Source: Megalopta genalis
Taxonomy: Eukaryota > Arthropoda > Insecta > Hymenoptera > Halictidae
Assembly (NCBI RefSeq): GCF_051020955.1
Contig: NC_135027.1
Span: forward strand, 1,426,001 to 1,490,000
Length of the DNA stretch: 64,000 bases
Direction: 5' to 3'
Below, piece after piece: positions 46,654 through 58,282 of the stretch. Numbering within the stretch: the stretch's first letter is position 1; each line of letters begins with the position of its first letter. Below the pieces are notes generated by a model. It ran no database searches. It saw nothing but the letters and a program-made list of their open reading frames with translations, and was not told the DNA's origin. Made by a program: the position numbers and the translations under genes.

Positions 46654-49394
46654 CCGTCACTCCAATTAGACGAAAGTCAATTATATCATGACGGGCTCTC
46701 AGGCATTGCTCTAGTCCGACGATAGAACAAGACGTATGATCGAGTCCACTTATCTGAACTCCAGTCATTTGAACGCAAAGTTGCAAGTGGCAGGAGCAGT
46801 CGGTCGATTCCTATTATACGGTCCACCTAATTATGCGGTCTACATAGTTACGCGGTCTACTTAGTTGTATAACCACCAAGTCTACCGAGTTATATGAACC
46901 GCTTGTCTCCCGACGAGTTCGCAGAAATGAAGCACACAGTGCGCTGTTCGTTGCATATTTTATGCACACATGGGAAGCATAAGTCTGCGGAAAGTGACAA
47001 GATCGAATATATCCGTCTTTAGCGTGCGAACGAGGATCGTTCATCCGATACGATTCCAGAAATTTTACGGTGCGAGTAACAATTTTTCCCCGACTCGTTT
47101 GTTACCTCCTGTGCAAGTGCATAGGAAACACGAGTCCGCAGAACGCAGCAGTCCGAATATTTCTCGCTTCAGCCGGCTTCGTGAACGAGCATCGTTCGTT
47201 CGACTTAATTTCCGACAGCCGTCCGATTCTTCCGACATCTGTAACAATACGTGTTGCGCCTTTCGAAAACCGACACCGCAAGTTTCGCTGAAAGTTCTAC
47301 CATGTGGAAACGCGCGCTCGAAATTCGATTCGATTGCGTCACGCGCGCGCGCGCGCGGCCACTCGCCGCCGCATTTCTCCGCGTGTTAATGCCCATGATA
47401 TGAAACGGAAACGTCAACCGGCCGCTGCGATATCGGCCGATTACGTAGCCGAGAAACTCTCAGAATCGGCGGGCGAAACAGGCGGACAGCCGACTACGCG
47501 CCGCTGATTCGAGCGGATCGAGGAACGAGCGATTAGCTCAAAGTAGCCGATTCTGTAATTCGATTCGCTGTTATTACTCGTAATCACGGTGCACGCTAAT
47601 GACTCGGCCCGGCCCGCTCGTTCCGAGACCGTCGGAGCCGCTTTTCCCCTCGGATTATCTGAGCAGGGCCGAAAACGGGGGAGGGGGGCAGGAGGGGCCG
47701 GAGCCCCGGCGGAATTATGCGGCACGGCCTCTTAAAAATTCATGGCAGATTAAATAACCGTCCGTTACGATTATTTTAAACGACGCGGGCCTGCGGGTCC
47801 TTTCGCGCGGCCGGCAACGACGGAACGGAAAACGGTGCGCGCGCGTTCGGCTCCCGGTAATTCGTTAACGGTGCGCCATAGCTCGCGATAAAGGGGGGCC
47901 GCCGCTCCGGCCTAATGACGCGCAATCATGCACGCCGCCGCGATTATAAATCCTCAAATTACCGGGGACTCTCGGACGAACTCATTAGGCCACTCGTAAA
48001 GCCGAGTTTACGGCCGCCGGAGCCACGCTCGATGGAGAAAGAATGCAAATACGATTCGCCTCTATGAACTATTACGCGCGAACCGACGTGTCGCCCCGGC
48101 CAACGAGAATGCAGCGCAGCCGATGGGAGAGCACGCGATCCGTCATTGTCTTCTCCCTTCTCTGCCAATCATTTTTTCATTCGCCGCTCGGCTTCGAAAG
48201 AATTTTACGCCGGCATCGTTCTTCGATGCAGGAACGGAGGGTCTCTTGAAAGCAGCCGGGCTTGCTTAATCAATTTGGTAATTGCCGTCTGAAAAGTTCA
48301 ACGGCAGATGCTGTCGACAACTTCTGCATCGTGTTTTTTCTGTCTACTTTATCGAGAGATCAGCACTCTCCGCGCGAATGCGTTAAAATTTCATTTTCTT
48401 CTCAACGATTTCACGCGTCGAGTGCTATTCAAATGTTTCATTGGGGGTTTTAAATTCTCCACTCGAACAAATTCTAGATGTTGCTACGATTTTTGCAACA
48501 GGGAAGAGTTAAACTAATATTTAGATCGCCATCTCGATCCTCCAATACTTAAAAATGGCGATCCTAATCGCGGAATAAGGACGATCGTCGTCGAAACAGC
48601 TCAGAATTCGAATTTTCTTTTAACAATCGAATAACGAGAGCGTAAATATTGTTACTCGACTATTTTGTCTGCCGACTTTCTGTCAATTAATATAAAGTTA
48701 CAAATGTTTCACTGAGCTCCTCAGAAAAATTAACGTATTTACAAAAATTTCCTTAAAAAGTACGATAAAATAATCGACCAATAAAATTATAAAATAAATG
48801 CTTAAGTAAATAATAAATGCTTCGCGAGTCCACGTTTCGAAGAATGATAGTCCTAGCTTCAAGTTTAGGGAAGGCAGTTTGAGATTTTCCGGTCGTGTTA
48901 GGTAAGATGGCCGCCGTTTGCGGAAGCGGAAGAACGGAAGCTGAAGGACGCGACGCGTTTTCGGCGTGGTTCGTGGCTAGCACGTCCGAAACCGCAGAAA
49001 GTCGAACTTGACCGTGACAGTTCGAGGCCGTTGATCTTTCCGGTGGTCATTTTCGGGAGCCGGAGACCTTGTCAACGACCCGGCTAACCTCGTAACACCT
49101 GTTACGCCACGCGCACACGCTCGCGTAAGGTTACGCGCAAACGAGTTTAAGTCACGAGGCCGGCGAAAACACTTTCACCGGCCCGGCACGAAGCGGTTTC
49201 TTCGGAACCAAGAGAACCCCAAGGCTGTCTCTTCCTCGAAGAAACCGGTATTCCTTCTTTACATTCATCCTCATCTGCTTCCTCCCGCCCCTCCCTAAAC
49301 GCTCAAGTTTTTAGAACTAGTCTGCGGGACTGTTTTTCACGCAAAACAGCAGAAGTTTCTGGAGACTGGAAATTTTGATTAATACGTTGAGCGC
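46654..49394. other. Unique DNA, no gene recognised
   Basis: Mixed to GC-rich. An alternating GC run at about 47342-47358 could adopt Z-DNA. A diverged outlying unit of the 100-bp array may lie at about 49340-49380. No gene recognised. Confidence 0.45.
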
Positions 49395-49850
49395 CGCGTC
49401 AGTCAGTTATAGTTAGTTATGACTAGTTATAGTCAGTTATAGTTAGTTATAGTTAGTTATAATTTGTTCTAGTCTGCTACGCTTAGTTATAGTTTGTTAC
49501 ATTTAGTTATACTTAGTTATAGTTAGTTGTAGTTAGTTATAGTTTGTTATAGTTTGATATAGTTTGTTATAGTTAGTTATAGTTAGTTGTAGTTAATTAT
49601 AGTTAGTTCTAATTAGTTATAGTTAGTTATAAGTAGTTATAGTTAGTTATAGTTAATTATAGTAAGTTATAGTTAGTTATAGTCAGTTATAGTTAGTTAT
49701 AGTCAGTTATAGATAGTTATAATTAGTTATAATTAGTTATAATTAGTTATAGTTAGTTATAGTTAGCTATAGTCAATTATAGTCAGTTATATACAGTTAT
49801 AGTTAGTTATAGCAAGCTATAGTCATAGTCAGTTATAATTAGTTACAGAA
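49395..49850. repeat. 10-bp minisatellite (AGTTATAGTT)
   Basis: About 450 bp of AGTTATAGTT units with CAGTTATAGT, TTGTTATAGT and AATTAGTTAT variants. Confidence 0.95.
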
Positions 49851-49974
49851 AATTCATTTTCATTGTAACATATCCGAACAAACTAAATTTCACTAAGATT
49901 TCTAGTTTCGGTTTAATTAATTAAGCTACTCTATCTTTATGGGAATTTTAGTGGACATTTGTCGGCATTAAGCA

Positions 49975-50580
49975 AATTTCTAATTTCCCCAGATCAGTTT
50001 TGAAATGGAGGAACTACTAAGCAGGAGAGTTTCTCTAGACTGTGCAGATTGCGTTCACACAAACTTCGGATTCCCTAGATCAGTTTCGAGACAGAAGGAC
50101 TAACCAGAATTTCATTTTCTTCGGTAAAAGTTTCTGTAGGCTGGAAATTGTGGTTACGCAATCATTGGATTCCACCAGATCGTTTTCACGATAAAAGAAC
50201 AAAGCAGAATTTCCTTTTGTGTAGTAAAAGTTTCTGTAGATCGAAGATCGCGTTTACGCAATCGTTAGGTTTCCCTAGATCATTTTTGAGATAGCGGAGC
50301 TGACCAGAATTTTACTTTCTACAGCTGAAAATTCTGTGGACTGGAAATCGCGCGTTAGAAGTAACCTTTGGATCTCCTGAATCATTTTTGAAATAGAGAA
50401 ACTAGGCAAAAGTTTCCTTTTCTCTAGCAAAAATTTCTATAAACTGTGTGCGTGTATGTGTCAAGCTGAATTCTATTGCATCATTTTCGACGAACAGAAA
50501 TTATAAAAAGAATTTCCTTTGCTACGGTGGTAAAAGCATGTATGTGAACCAGAAGTTGTTTATAAATATAGAACCAGTCG
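49975..50580. repeat. Diverged tandem array, period 100 bp
   Basis: AGATCAGTTTTGAAATGGA-type anchors recur at 49991, 50077, 50177, 50277, 50379 and 50479. Each is followed by an AACTA..CAGAATTTC block and TTTCTGTAGACTGGAAAT. The similar words GAAGTTTCTGGAGACTGGAA at about 49350 suggest the 10-bp minisatellite expanded inside this array. Confidence 0.8.
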
Positions 50581-51443
50581 ATTTCCTGAGAAACTGACCG
50601 AGCTTTAAGCCCGCGAAGAAGCGAACGAAGTAACTGTATCATATCGCGGCAGCCTCGTAGACGAAACCATGGTAAAACGACACCCCGCGGTTGCGAAACC
50701 GGAAGTCCTCTCGGGTCTCCCTTTGACACCCACGTTCTTCCTCATACCTTCGTTGCCGGAGCGTATAAACCGACACGGCGCCGCAAGCTCGTACTATCGA
50801 ATTGCGGATCAACTTGTGACACGATTCATTCAACGCCATTCATAAAATGTTAATGTTGCGATCTATCTCCAGTTCGTTAGGGATTGTGCGTCGTCTTAAG
50901 GATGAAAGTGAATCAGGGATCTTTATTGCGACATCTTCCTCGCTCCCAGACGTTACCACAGGAAACAACTTACCTCTTCTCTGTCGTATTTACAAGATTA
51001 TTTATTTACAGGATGAGTTAGCGACGCTTTGTACACAGCAGCTTGCTCTTAACGAACTACCACGGATTAGCACAGATGCGTATACATGAATTAGTGTATA
51101 GTGACTGTCTGACATGTAGACTGCGGATGTTAATTAATGCGAACGCGAGGTCTCGGAGGTTGATCTACAGCAGCAGGAATCGACGACGAATGGTCCCGTT
51201 CTCGTCGGGGCTCTGTCAACGCCTCGGCTGCCACGTCAACGACGTAAGGAATCTCATAAAACTGAAGCAAAATGTTCGATCGAATTGAAATCGAAAAGCA
51301 AGGTTGTATCAGATATCATATTAATTTATATTTAAATTGTACGAGATTTGAATAAAATTTGGAAGATCCACTAAATTAGCGTAAAACTTAATTTTCAAGC
51401 CTGAGCAAATTGTCATGATCCTGGAAAGCAATATTTCGATATT
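50581..51443. other. Unique DNA, no gene recognised
   Basis: Mixed sequence. Nothing recognised. Confidence 0.45.
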
Positions 51444-51445
51444 TA

Positions 51446-51810
51446 CAGGGTGTCCTAAAAATGTCTCGCAATCCGGAAATGGCGGGTTCCTCTGATCATT
51501 TGAAGTAGCTTCTTCCTTTACAAAAATTTTCTCCGAGGCACCGTTAACGAGTTATTAACGAAAAACAGTGACCAATAAGAATCGAGTACGGCTAACGCGA
51601 GGCGGCCCAGCCATCCAGCGCACGAAGCCCAGTTTCGCTCATTGGCTCGGTCGCCTCGCGCCAGCTGAGCTCGCCTCTCATTGGTCACTGTTTTTCGTTA
51701 ATAACTCGTTAACGGTGCTTCGGAAAAAATTTTTGTAAATGAAAAAGTTGCTTCAAATGACCCAAGGAACCCGTCACTTTCGGATTGCGAGACATTTTTA
51801 GTACACCCTG
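51446..51810. mobile_element. CAGGGTGTCC-family foldback MITE, copy 3 (short form)
   Basis: Ends CAGGGTGTCCTAAAAATGTC and the inverted GACATTTTTAGTACACCCTG, with TA at 51444-51445 and 51811-51812. Its 365 bp consist of the two arms of about 130 bp plus a short centre shared with the other copies (GCGAGGCGGCCCAGCC). It lacks the inner GGACCAGTTACTGAG palindromes. Confidence 0.92.
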
Positions 51811-51812
51811 TA

Positions 51813-52579
51813 TTTTACATCCTTTTTAATCCCATGATCTCGAGAAGTCTTTCCAGGTTCGGAGACGCCGCGGAGTTTCACCGGCGAGTCGCGCGGAACG
51901 CATAAAATCTGCGGTTCGGTGACAAGTCAGCGTGAAAGTACCGGTCCGTGCACGGCTCGCGTGTCTGGCTCCACGTTCTTTTTCCAACTCGCGTGGAAGA
52001 AGGACGTTCAAGAGACAGCGCGAACCATGAATCCTGATTTGCATAGAGCGCGCGTTCTTCCGCGTTACGTCGGAGACGGTGGCATTTGTTTGCCGGCGAA
52101 AGAGGAAGAGGTCTACCGACCTCGGCGGGTTCACGATCACGAGCCGGTCGGCTCGGCGTTCGTGGAAACGATCCAAGGTTCGAGCACGACCTCCGCTCGG
52201 ATCCCGGACGTCGTGTTCGATCGCTCGAGGATCGCTGGGAAGGATCGGCGAATCTTAGAGCTACGGAAACCCCATTCGTTGGTCACAGGAGTCTGTTCAA
52301 TCGGGAATGATTATGAGAAGCGTAGCCTAATGTCGTGGCTCCGATTCAAAATGTTCGAAACGCGCCTTTCACTTGGCCGAACTGTAGAACAGAGATTCTC
52401 GAGTCGGTTAATGCTATTATATAGAATGAATCTTCAATTTATGATTAATTTTAATTATATAGAACAAAATTTCAATCTTTGTTCGAACAATTTTATACCA
52501 TGTCAGATAACATCTATTTTAACATACGTTCGTTATCTTCTCGTTTCGTGATCAATGTTGCGGTTTGAGCGATTCGATT
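51813..52579. other. Unique DNA with an unassigned 210-codon open frame
   Basis: An open frame at 51919-52551 (plus) is the longest outside simple repeats. Its first two thirds are GC-rich and its last third AT-rich. I recognise no domain, signal peptide or membrane segment, and no splice context supports it. I do not call it a gene. Confidence 0.4.
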
Positions 52580-53345
52580 GCGTAAATCCGAGCTTGCGTC
52601 GGTAATCGACTGATGGTTGTATTCGAATTAGACTCGAATCGATGTTATTTTAATAGGCCGTGGCGGAGATTAAACGGTTCCTCGATTGTGTGAACAAGAA
52701 TTCAAGTTTGCGAACATCTCGGCAATCGTGCGACGATTGCATTCGATTGAGAATTGGATCGGTATTATTTTAATAGTCCGTGAAATAAACTAAATGGTTC
52801 TTTGATTGTCATAACAAGAATTTAAGATCGCTGATATCTCGGCGATTCGATTTATTGTTACGTTCGATTACGATCCAAATCAACGTTACTTTAACCCTTT
52901 GCACTCGAGTGGTGACTCTGAGGCACCACTAAAATTGTTATATCACGTTCTAAGATCATTTTTATATCATCGAAGCTTAAATTTTAAACATTATTAAAAG
53001 CATAACTGTTGTATGAATCGCGAGACTCAATTTTGTATGCATAAAATGCATTTTGTCCTGAAAATGGACAATGTACAAAAATGGAAATTGTACTGTAAGT
53101 CGGAAAAATTATTTTAGATTTACAGTTAAAATGGCTTCGAGTGAAAAGGGTTAATAGTGCGCGGAGGAAACTAAATGGTTCTACAATCGCCGAAACAAAA
53201 ATGTAATATTGCAAACGTCTCAGCGATTTACAAACTATTACGTTAAATCGAGATTCAAACCGGTATTATTTTAATACTCCACGAAAGAAGCTAAATGCTC
53301 AGAATATCACGATGAAAATTGCAAGCTTGCAGACGCGATCGATCC
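52580..53345. repeat. Tandem array, period 120 bp, interrupted by a MITE
   Basis: TATTTTAATAGnCC blocks place TTAA at 52650, 52770, 52891 and 53271. The first spacings are 120 and 121. The last is 380, which is 120 once the 256-bp MITE and its TTAA duplicate are removed. Each unit also carries AAATGGTTC, GATTG...AACAAGAATT and ATCTCGGCGATT words. Confidence 0.9.
52895..53150. mobile_element. piggyBac-like MITE, CCCTTTKCACTCGA ends
   Basis: TTAA at 52891-52894 and 53151-53154 flanks ends CCCTTTGCACTCGA and, inverted, CCCTTTTCACTCGA. Length is 256 bp with no coding frame. Neighbouring units of the 120-bp array supply the empty site with one TTAA, so the duplication is demonstrated. Confidence 0.92.
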
Positions 53346-54125
53346 GCCGATGATACTATACGATCGAGAATCTCGCGAATATTATATATTCCGATGAAAT
53401 GAATCGGGTAGAATGTCTTCTCCACGCTAAACGGAGTTATTGTTCCGCACTCGGTGACAAACGAATAAGATCTCGGACGGTGCGCGGGGTGCAACGACGG
53501 GATAAGGGTGAAGGGTGCCCGGTCAGGTGATCTGACGCGGCGAGTGACAACAAATAAATAGCGTTTTATTCACAAGTTAGGTGCACAGGGGTAACTATGG
53601 GGATCGCACGGTGTCGCGGCAGTGTGTGCTCGGGGTTAGTCTCCTTCCCCCACGTCTCCCTCCCCAAAGTTACTCCTCGGCTCGGCGAGTCTTTGGTGGT
53701 TCGTGTCGGGAGCAGAAACACTGTGTCCGCGCCCTCGGCGTGTGTGCCCCGTTCTCTCGCTTCGCCCCCGGTTATGGTAACAAGCGTGATTTTTCACCTC
53801 CCACTGGCTCTCGGTATCCAATCCCGCCTATTTACCTTGGTTGGGTGGCACGAATCCGTATCCGCTCGCGCCCGCGACCACTCCGCTCGTGTCGGCGCTG
53901 TTCGGCGGCGGGCCAGGCGGGAACAGCACTGGACCTGGGGGCACGAGCAACCTCTGTTACAAATTTCATCGCCTCTGAAATATCTTCCATCGATTCGAAT
54001 CCTGCGCGAACTGTCGCCCTTCTATCTGCAACTCTTTTGCTGGTCATTGTTAGACTTTTTTAGTTCTTTTTTTTTTAGTTCGAGCAATTTTAGTCTCTTT
54101 AATTTCTTCGACGAAAAAGAGAGTA
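53346..54125. other. Unique DNA, no gene recognised
   Basis: GC-rich at 53560-53950, where two overlapping plus-strand frames of 160-178 codons have no recognisable domain. AT-rich after 54050. Confidence 0.45.
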
Positions 54126-54127
54126 TA

Positions 54128-54356
54128 CGGTAAATTCTCTCTAATTTTCCTTCAGTTCGTAGACAAAAATTGACAATTTGGGAAGAGGAGATGCGATTAT
54201 TCGAGCTTTATACCTTGTTTTTATAATTGTTGACGATCAGAGCTATAAAAATGAGCCGCGAGGTTATAATGAGCCGCGAATAATCGTGTCTACTCTTCCC
54301 AAATTGTCCATTTCTGTGTACAAGCTCAAGTGTCCTCGTTTTAATTATTTTACTTG
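54128..54356. mobile_element. CAGTAAATTCTCCC-family hairpin MITE, copy at 54.1 kb
   Basis: Left end CGGTAAATTCTCTC after TA (54126-54127). The hairpin arms are GACAATTTGGGAAGAGGAGA and CTACTCTTCCCAAATTGTCC. The right end has decayed (TAATTATTTTACTTG), so its boundary is approximate. The inner part shows a small local duplication of GAGCCGCGA. Confidence 0.75.
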
Positions 54357-54902
54357 ACAGTGAAATAATAGGTGGGAAATCGTAAAGGACAAGGTTTTAA
54401 TGTTAATTGCGTACCTATATTTATAATTAATATTAGAAGACAAATTTACCATTATAATGAGGACAAAGACGTAGTGCAAAAAGAGTGGTAACGTTACTGT
54501 TCATCTCGTATCTGCTAAATGAATTATTAATATATTTAAGAATCATTTTTTCTTGATCGTATTATTCTTGCACAATCACGAATTAAATGGAGTCAGATAT
54601 CCGAAAACAATCCTAGAGTGACTCGTAAGCTTGTTGATACATATTGCCGGTGCAAATTGCGCGGAAGAACCTTCGTCCCTTAAAAAAAAAGTGACAAAAC
54701 TGTATCCTAAATATACGCAACCAACAACAGCATCGTGAATGAATCGATAAATCGACTTCTTGCGACTTCAGTCGTCGCCTCGCAATACGCCGAACAAATA
54801 AACGAATGTTCGCGCGAAATTTTGCACTCGAAGATATTGCATCAGAAGCGCAGGCCATTAGCCAACAAGTTTTTCTCGCGTCGGTCAAAGAAGTGCAACA
54901 AG

Positions 54903-54970
54903 AAGTTTCGCTTCATTAGATTAATCATTGCGAAACTGTGCATTGTGCGCCGTTTGCTCGGCGACTTTCT

Positions 54971-54973
<3 letters not shown>
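54903..54973. repeat. Dispersed block S, copy 2
   Basis: Matches 44706-44777 (GTTTCGCTTCATTAGATTAA, TTGCGAAACTGTGCATTGTG, CCGTTTGCTC, CGACTTTCTATC). It runs directly into the CT tract. In both copies the block is followed within about 40 bp by a CTTATTTA word. Confidence 0.75.

Positions 54974-55001
<28 letters not shown>
54973..55001. repeat. (CT)n microsatellite
   Basis: Perfect CT run of about 28 bases. Confidence 0.95.
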
Positions 55002-56200
55002 TAGACTTATTTACGTGTCACAATGGAAACAGCTCGAGCAGACCGTTCGTTAAAAAATCGCCAGAATTCGTACGAAAGTTGTAATTCGCGGCCGCAGAAT
55101 AAGGCTGCTTGATCGATCGCCCGAAAGCAGCGAGCATTTTCCAGTAGCCGGCCGACAACTTTATTAAATATTTCCCAATTTCCCGACATCCCCCGGCGAA
55201 AAGATTAATGGAACGGTTCGCGCAACGGCCCAAGACACATCAGTCATCGCGGGAGCATTAAACGTCGTCCATCAGCCACTCCATTAGGCGACTGCGTAAT
55301 CCACGGTTTTCATTTCTATCAGATTCCAATCTCCGCTGGAATTCTAATTGGAGGCGGAATTTCGTAATTCCCGCGGAAAGTCGTGTCCCGGAAAAATTCC
55401 CCGGGCCAGTTCCGAACGAGCTGTCAAAGGATAATTGCTCGCGATCCGGGCCGCCGTTTTCCGTGCGGCGAAGAGTCACGCGCGTTTTCGCGATCCAGAC
55501 CGCCCCCTAGATCTCCGATTAGATCGCGGGTGCCTAGATCGTTATCGAAAGCGCGCGAGCGAAACGACGGTTCGTGCCGCGAGCGCCGCGAATCGTTCGC
55601 GAAATTGATCCGTTGTTATTATTCATTTACGAGACCCTTTCGAATCATGCGAATGGAATGCTGCACATGATCCGGAAGAAATCGACTGGATCGTGATCGA
55701 TGCTGGATCGCAGGACCCCCGCGACGTTTCCACGCGTTTCCAGCAAATATTAGCGACTTGCTCGATCACGATCGAGGAGCGCCAGCCGCTGTACGATCGT
55801 TCGGAGACAAGAGAAATTAATCGATATTTATTGCTGTCACCGACTCCGAGAGTTTCGCGATCCAGAGTTTCGATCTTCGAGAGTTTCTCGTGGGTTTACT
55901 GCGTTTGCTGCACGATCCGCGACGTTGTTTATCCTGCACGTGTGTCGGCGGGGAAAGTCTTCTCAAGGAAAGCCGGTGGAAATCCTTTCCAGCCGGGAAG
56001 CGACTCGCGATTATTAATCGACGCGTACAATCATCGAGATTACGGATAATGGATGCTAATGGCGCGAGAAACGCGTAGGAAGCTGCGTCTGCGGCGGACC
56101 ACCGACGGTGTTTACGGATCTCTTGCGAAATTCCGCTCGGATCGATCGATCCGATCGATTAATGGACGCCGGTGACCTTTCGGCGTCGCGCGAATTAAAA

Positions 56201-56990
56201 CCCACGTGAAAAATCTAGCTGCTCTAATTTCGTTTCCGCAGCTGATCTACGAAATCCCCTGTTAATATTACTTAATAATTAAATCTTGGAAAGTAGAGCT
56301 GAAATTTGGCCCTCGACCCTCTCCTGTTACACTTTTTATGCGAAACACGAATCCACTTAGACCTAGTTCAGTTTTCAAAGAATTTTCTCTCAAAAGCTAG
56401 CAGTGCTATTGAGACCCAAAAATTTGAGAATATAATTTGAACATTCTAGAATATTGTTTTTTTTATTAGAACTTGATATCTCACTGCCAAATATATTTAA
56501 TTAATTCTTAATTTTACCCTTTTCAAGGCGTTGGGTGTATTAAAAAATACGAGAAAAATTGTGCCCACGTGAAAAATCTTGCTGCTCTAATTTCATTTCC
56601 ATAGTTGATCTAAGAAACTCTTTTAATACTACCTAGTAATTAAATCTTTGGAAACTAGATCTGAAATTTGCCCTTTAACCCTCTGCTGTTACACTTTTTA
56701 TGCGAAACACGTGTTATACTGACCCACTTAGACCCAGTTCAGTTTTCAAACAATTTTCTCTCGAAAGCTAGCAGTGCTATTGAGACCCAAAAATTTGAGA
56801 ATATAATTTGAACCTTCTAGAATATCGTTCTCTTTATTACAACTCGATATATCACTGCTAAGTCTATTGAATTAATTGTTAATTTCACTCTTTCCAAGTC
56901 GTTGGGCTCATTAAAACCCGCGTGAAAAATACTATTTCTCTAATTCGATAAACTAGATCCGAAATTTTGCTCTATGACCTGATCTATTTC
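56201..56990. repeat. Tandem array, period about 353-363 bp
   Basis: CCCACGTGAAAAATCT begins at 56201 and 56564, and CCCGCGTGAAAAAT at 56917. The first two units share long blocks (GTTACACTTTTTATGCGAAA, GAAAGCTAGCAGTGCTATTG, ACCCAAAAATTTGAGAATAT) at about 85-90 percent identity by eye. The third is truncated after about 70 bp. Confidence 0.9.
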
Positions 56991-57813
56991 AAACGGTTTG
57001 CTATTACACCAGCATACGTATAGACCAGTTGTTGTTATATGTAACTTTCGTTCGACCAGAATATTCGCTCCAGATTCTCGACGCTTCGAGCTCGGGCTTT
57101 CGTTCCGACGAAATTTCCTGCATCGATAACCGCCGATCAAAAATGCAAACAGGAATGAAACTCCTGAAACACAGAATTGATATTCAGTGAAAGTTCCCGG
57201 CTATCGGCGAGATTGTTATAATCACAGCACCGAAACCCGCGGTCTAATTATTGCCTGCTGCATAGAGTACAAAACTTCCGCGAACATTAACGCAACGAGC
57301 GACCACGAGCGCGAAGCCTGTTAAGGAAAATAAAATATTTCTTTTTTCGGTGTTCCCGCGTGTGAAAACGGATTCTAGTTCGGATGCTGGAGCCACGGGG
57401 CCGCATTGCCGGGGGCACCCGGCGAAAAAGTTCGCACGCTTGGTGCGCGGGTTACACAATCCGGGATCGACCAGTTTCAGCGCGGCTTGCCGTTTTGTCA
57501 GCGCCACTTTCCCGACGATATTTACCGTAGGTGAGTTTGAACTTGGCACCCATTCCGGCACGTACGCGTTCCACTCGATCGCAAGGATCGCATATCCTGG
57601 TTACGTGTGCAGCGTGCAGTATAGATCGACACGTGCTCCGGCAAATGCCGGATCGGCTTGATTCATCGTACGGGAAACGATCGAGAGAATCCGCGAATCT
57701 GTTATCTATGCGACGAATCACTGGCAGACGTGTGCGAGGATCGAAGCATCCTTTCATGATCGAGAAACCATCGGGATCTATCGCGAAAATCATTCGAATC
57801 GTAAATACTAAAA
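56991..57813. other. Unique DNA, no gene recognised
   Basis: Mixed to GC-rich. Nothing recognised. Confidence 0.45.
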
Positions 57814-57815
57814 TA

Positions 57816-58282
57816 CAGTAAATTCTCCGTAATTGACGCTCGGTTTGGAAACAAAAATGGACAATCTGGGAAGAGGAGATACGATTATTTCAGCCTTCTC
57901 TTCGCAAATTGTCCGTTTTTGTGTACGAGCTGAGAATCGATTATGGAAAATGATTCGAATCGTAAATACTAAAATACAGCAAATTCTCCGTAATCTACGC
58001 TCGGTTTGGAAACAAAAATGGACAATCTGGGAAGAGGAGATACGATTATTTCAGCCTTCTTTTCTCAAATTGCCTATTTTTATGTACGAGCTGAGAGTCG
58101 ATTATGGAAAATGATTCGAATCGTAAATACTAAAATACAGTAAATTCTCCGTAATCGACGCTCAGTTTGGAAACAAAAGTGGACAATCTGGGAAGAGGAG
58201 ATACGATTATTTCAGCCTTCTTTTCCTAAATTATACATTTTTGTGTACGAGCTGAGAGTCCGATTAGGGAGAATTATATACT
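57816..58282. repeat. MITE-derived satellite, 161-bp unit, three copies
   Basis: CAGTAAATTCTCCG begins at 57816, 57977 (CAGCAAATTCTCCG) and 58138, exactly 161 bp apart. Each unit holds the left part of the hairpin MITE (AAATGGACAATCTGGGAAGA, GATACGATTATTTCAGCC), a shortened right arm, and about 40 bp of flanking DNA (ATGATTCGAATCGTAAATAC). The flank also precedes the first unit. The last unit runs on to a decayed right MITE end, GGGAGAATTATATA. Confidence 0.92.

Larger units (their letters stand above)
54357..56200. other. Unique DNA, no gene recognised
   Basis: AT-rich to about 54700, then GC-rich with CGATCG-type words. Contains block S copy 2 and a CT tract. Nothing coding recognised. Confidence 0.45.

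Noticed and set aside
51919..52551. 210-codon open frame on the plus strand
   Set aside because: No recognisable domain, an abrupt composition change in the middle, an AT-rich tail, and no splice or promoter context. Kept as an unassigned frame, not a gene.
53581..54133. Two overlapping open frames of 160 and 178 codons
   Set aside because: Different frames over the same GC-rich DNA, no family resemblance, and running into an AT-rich region.
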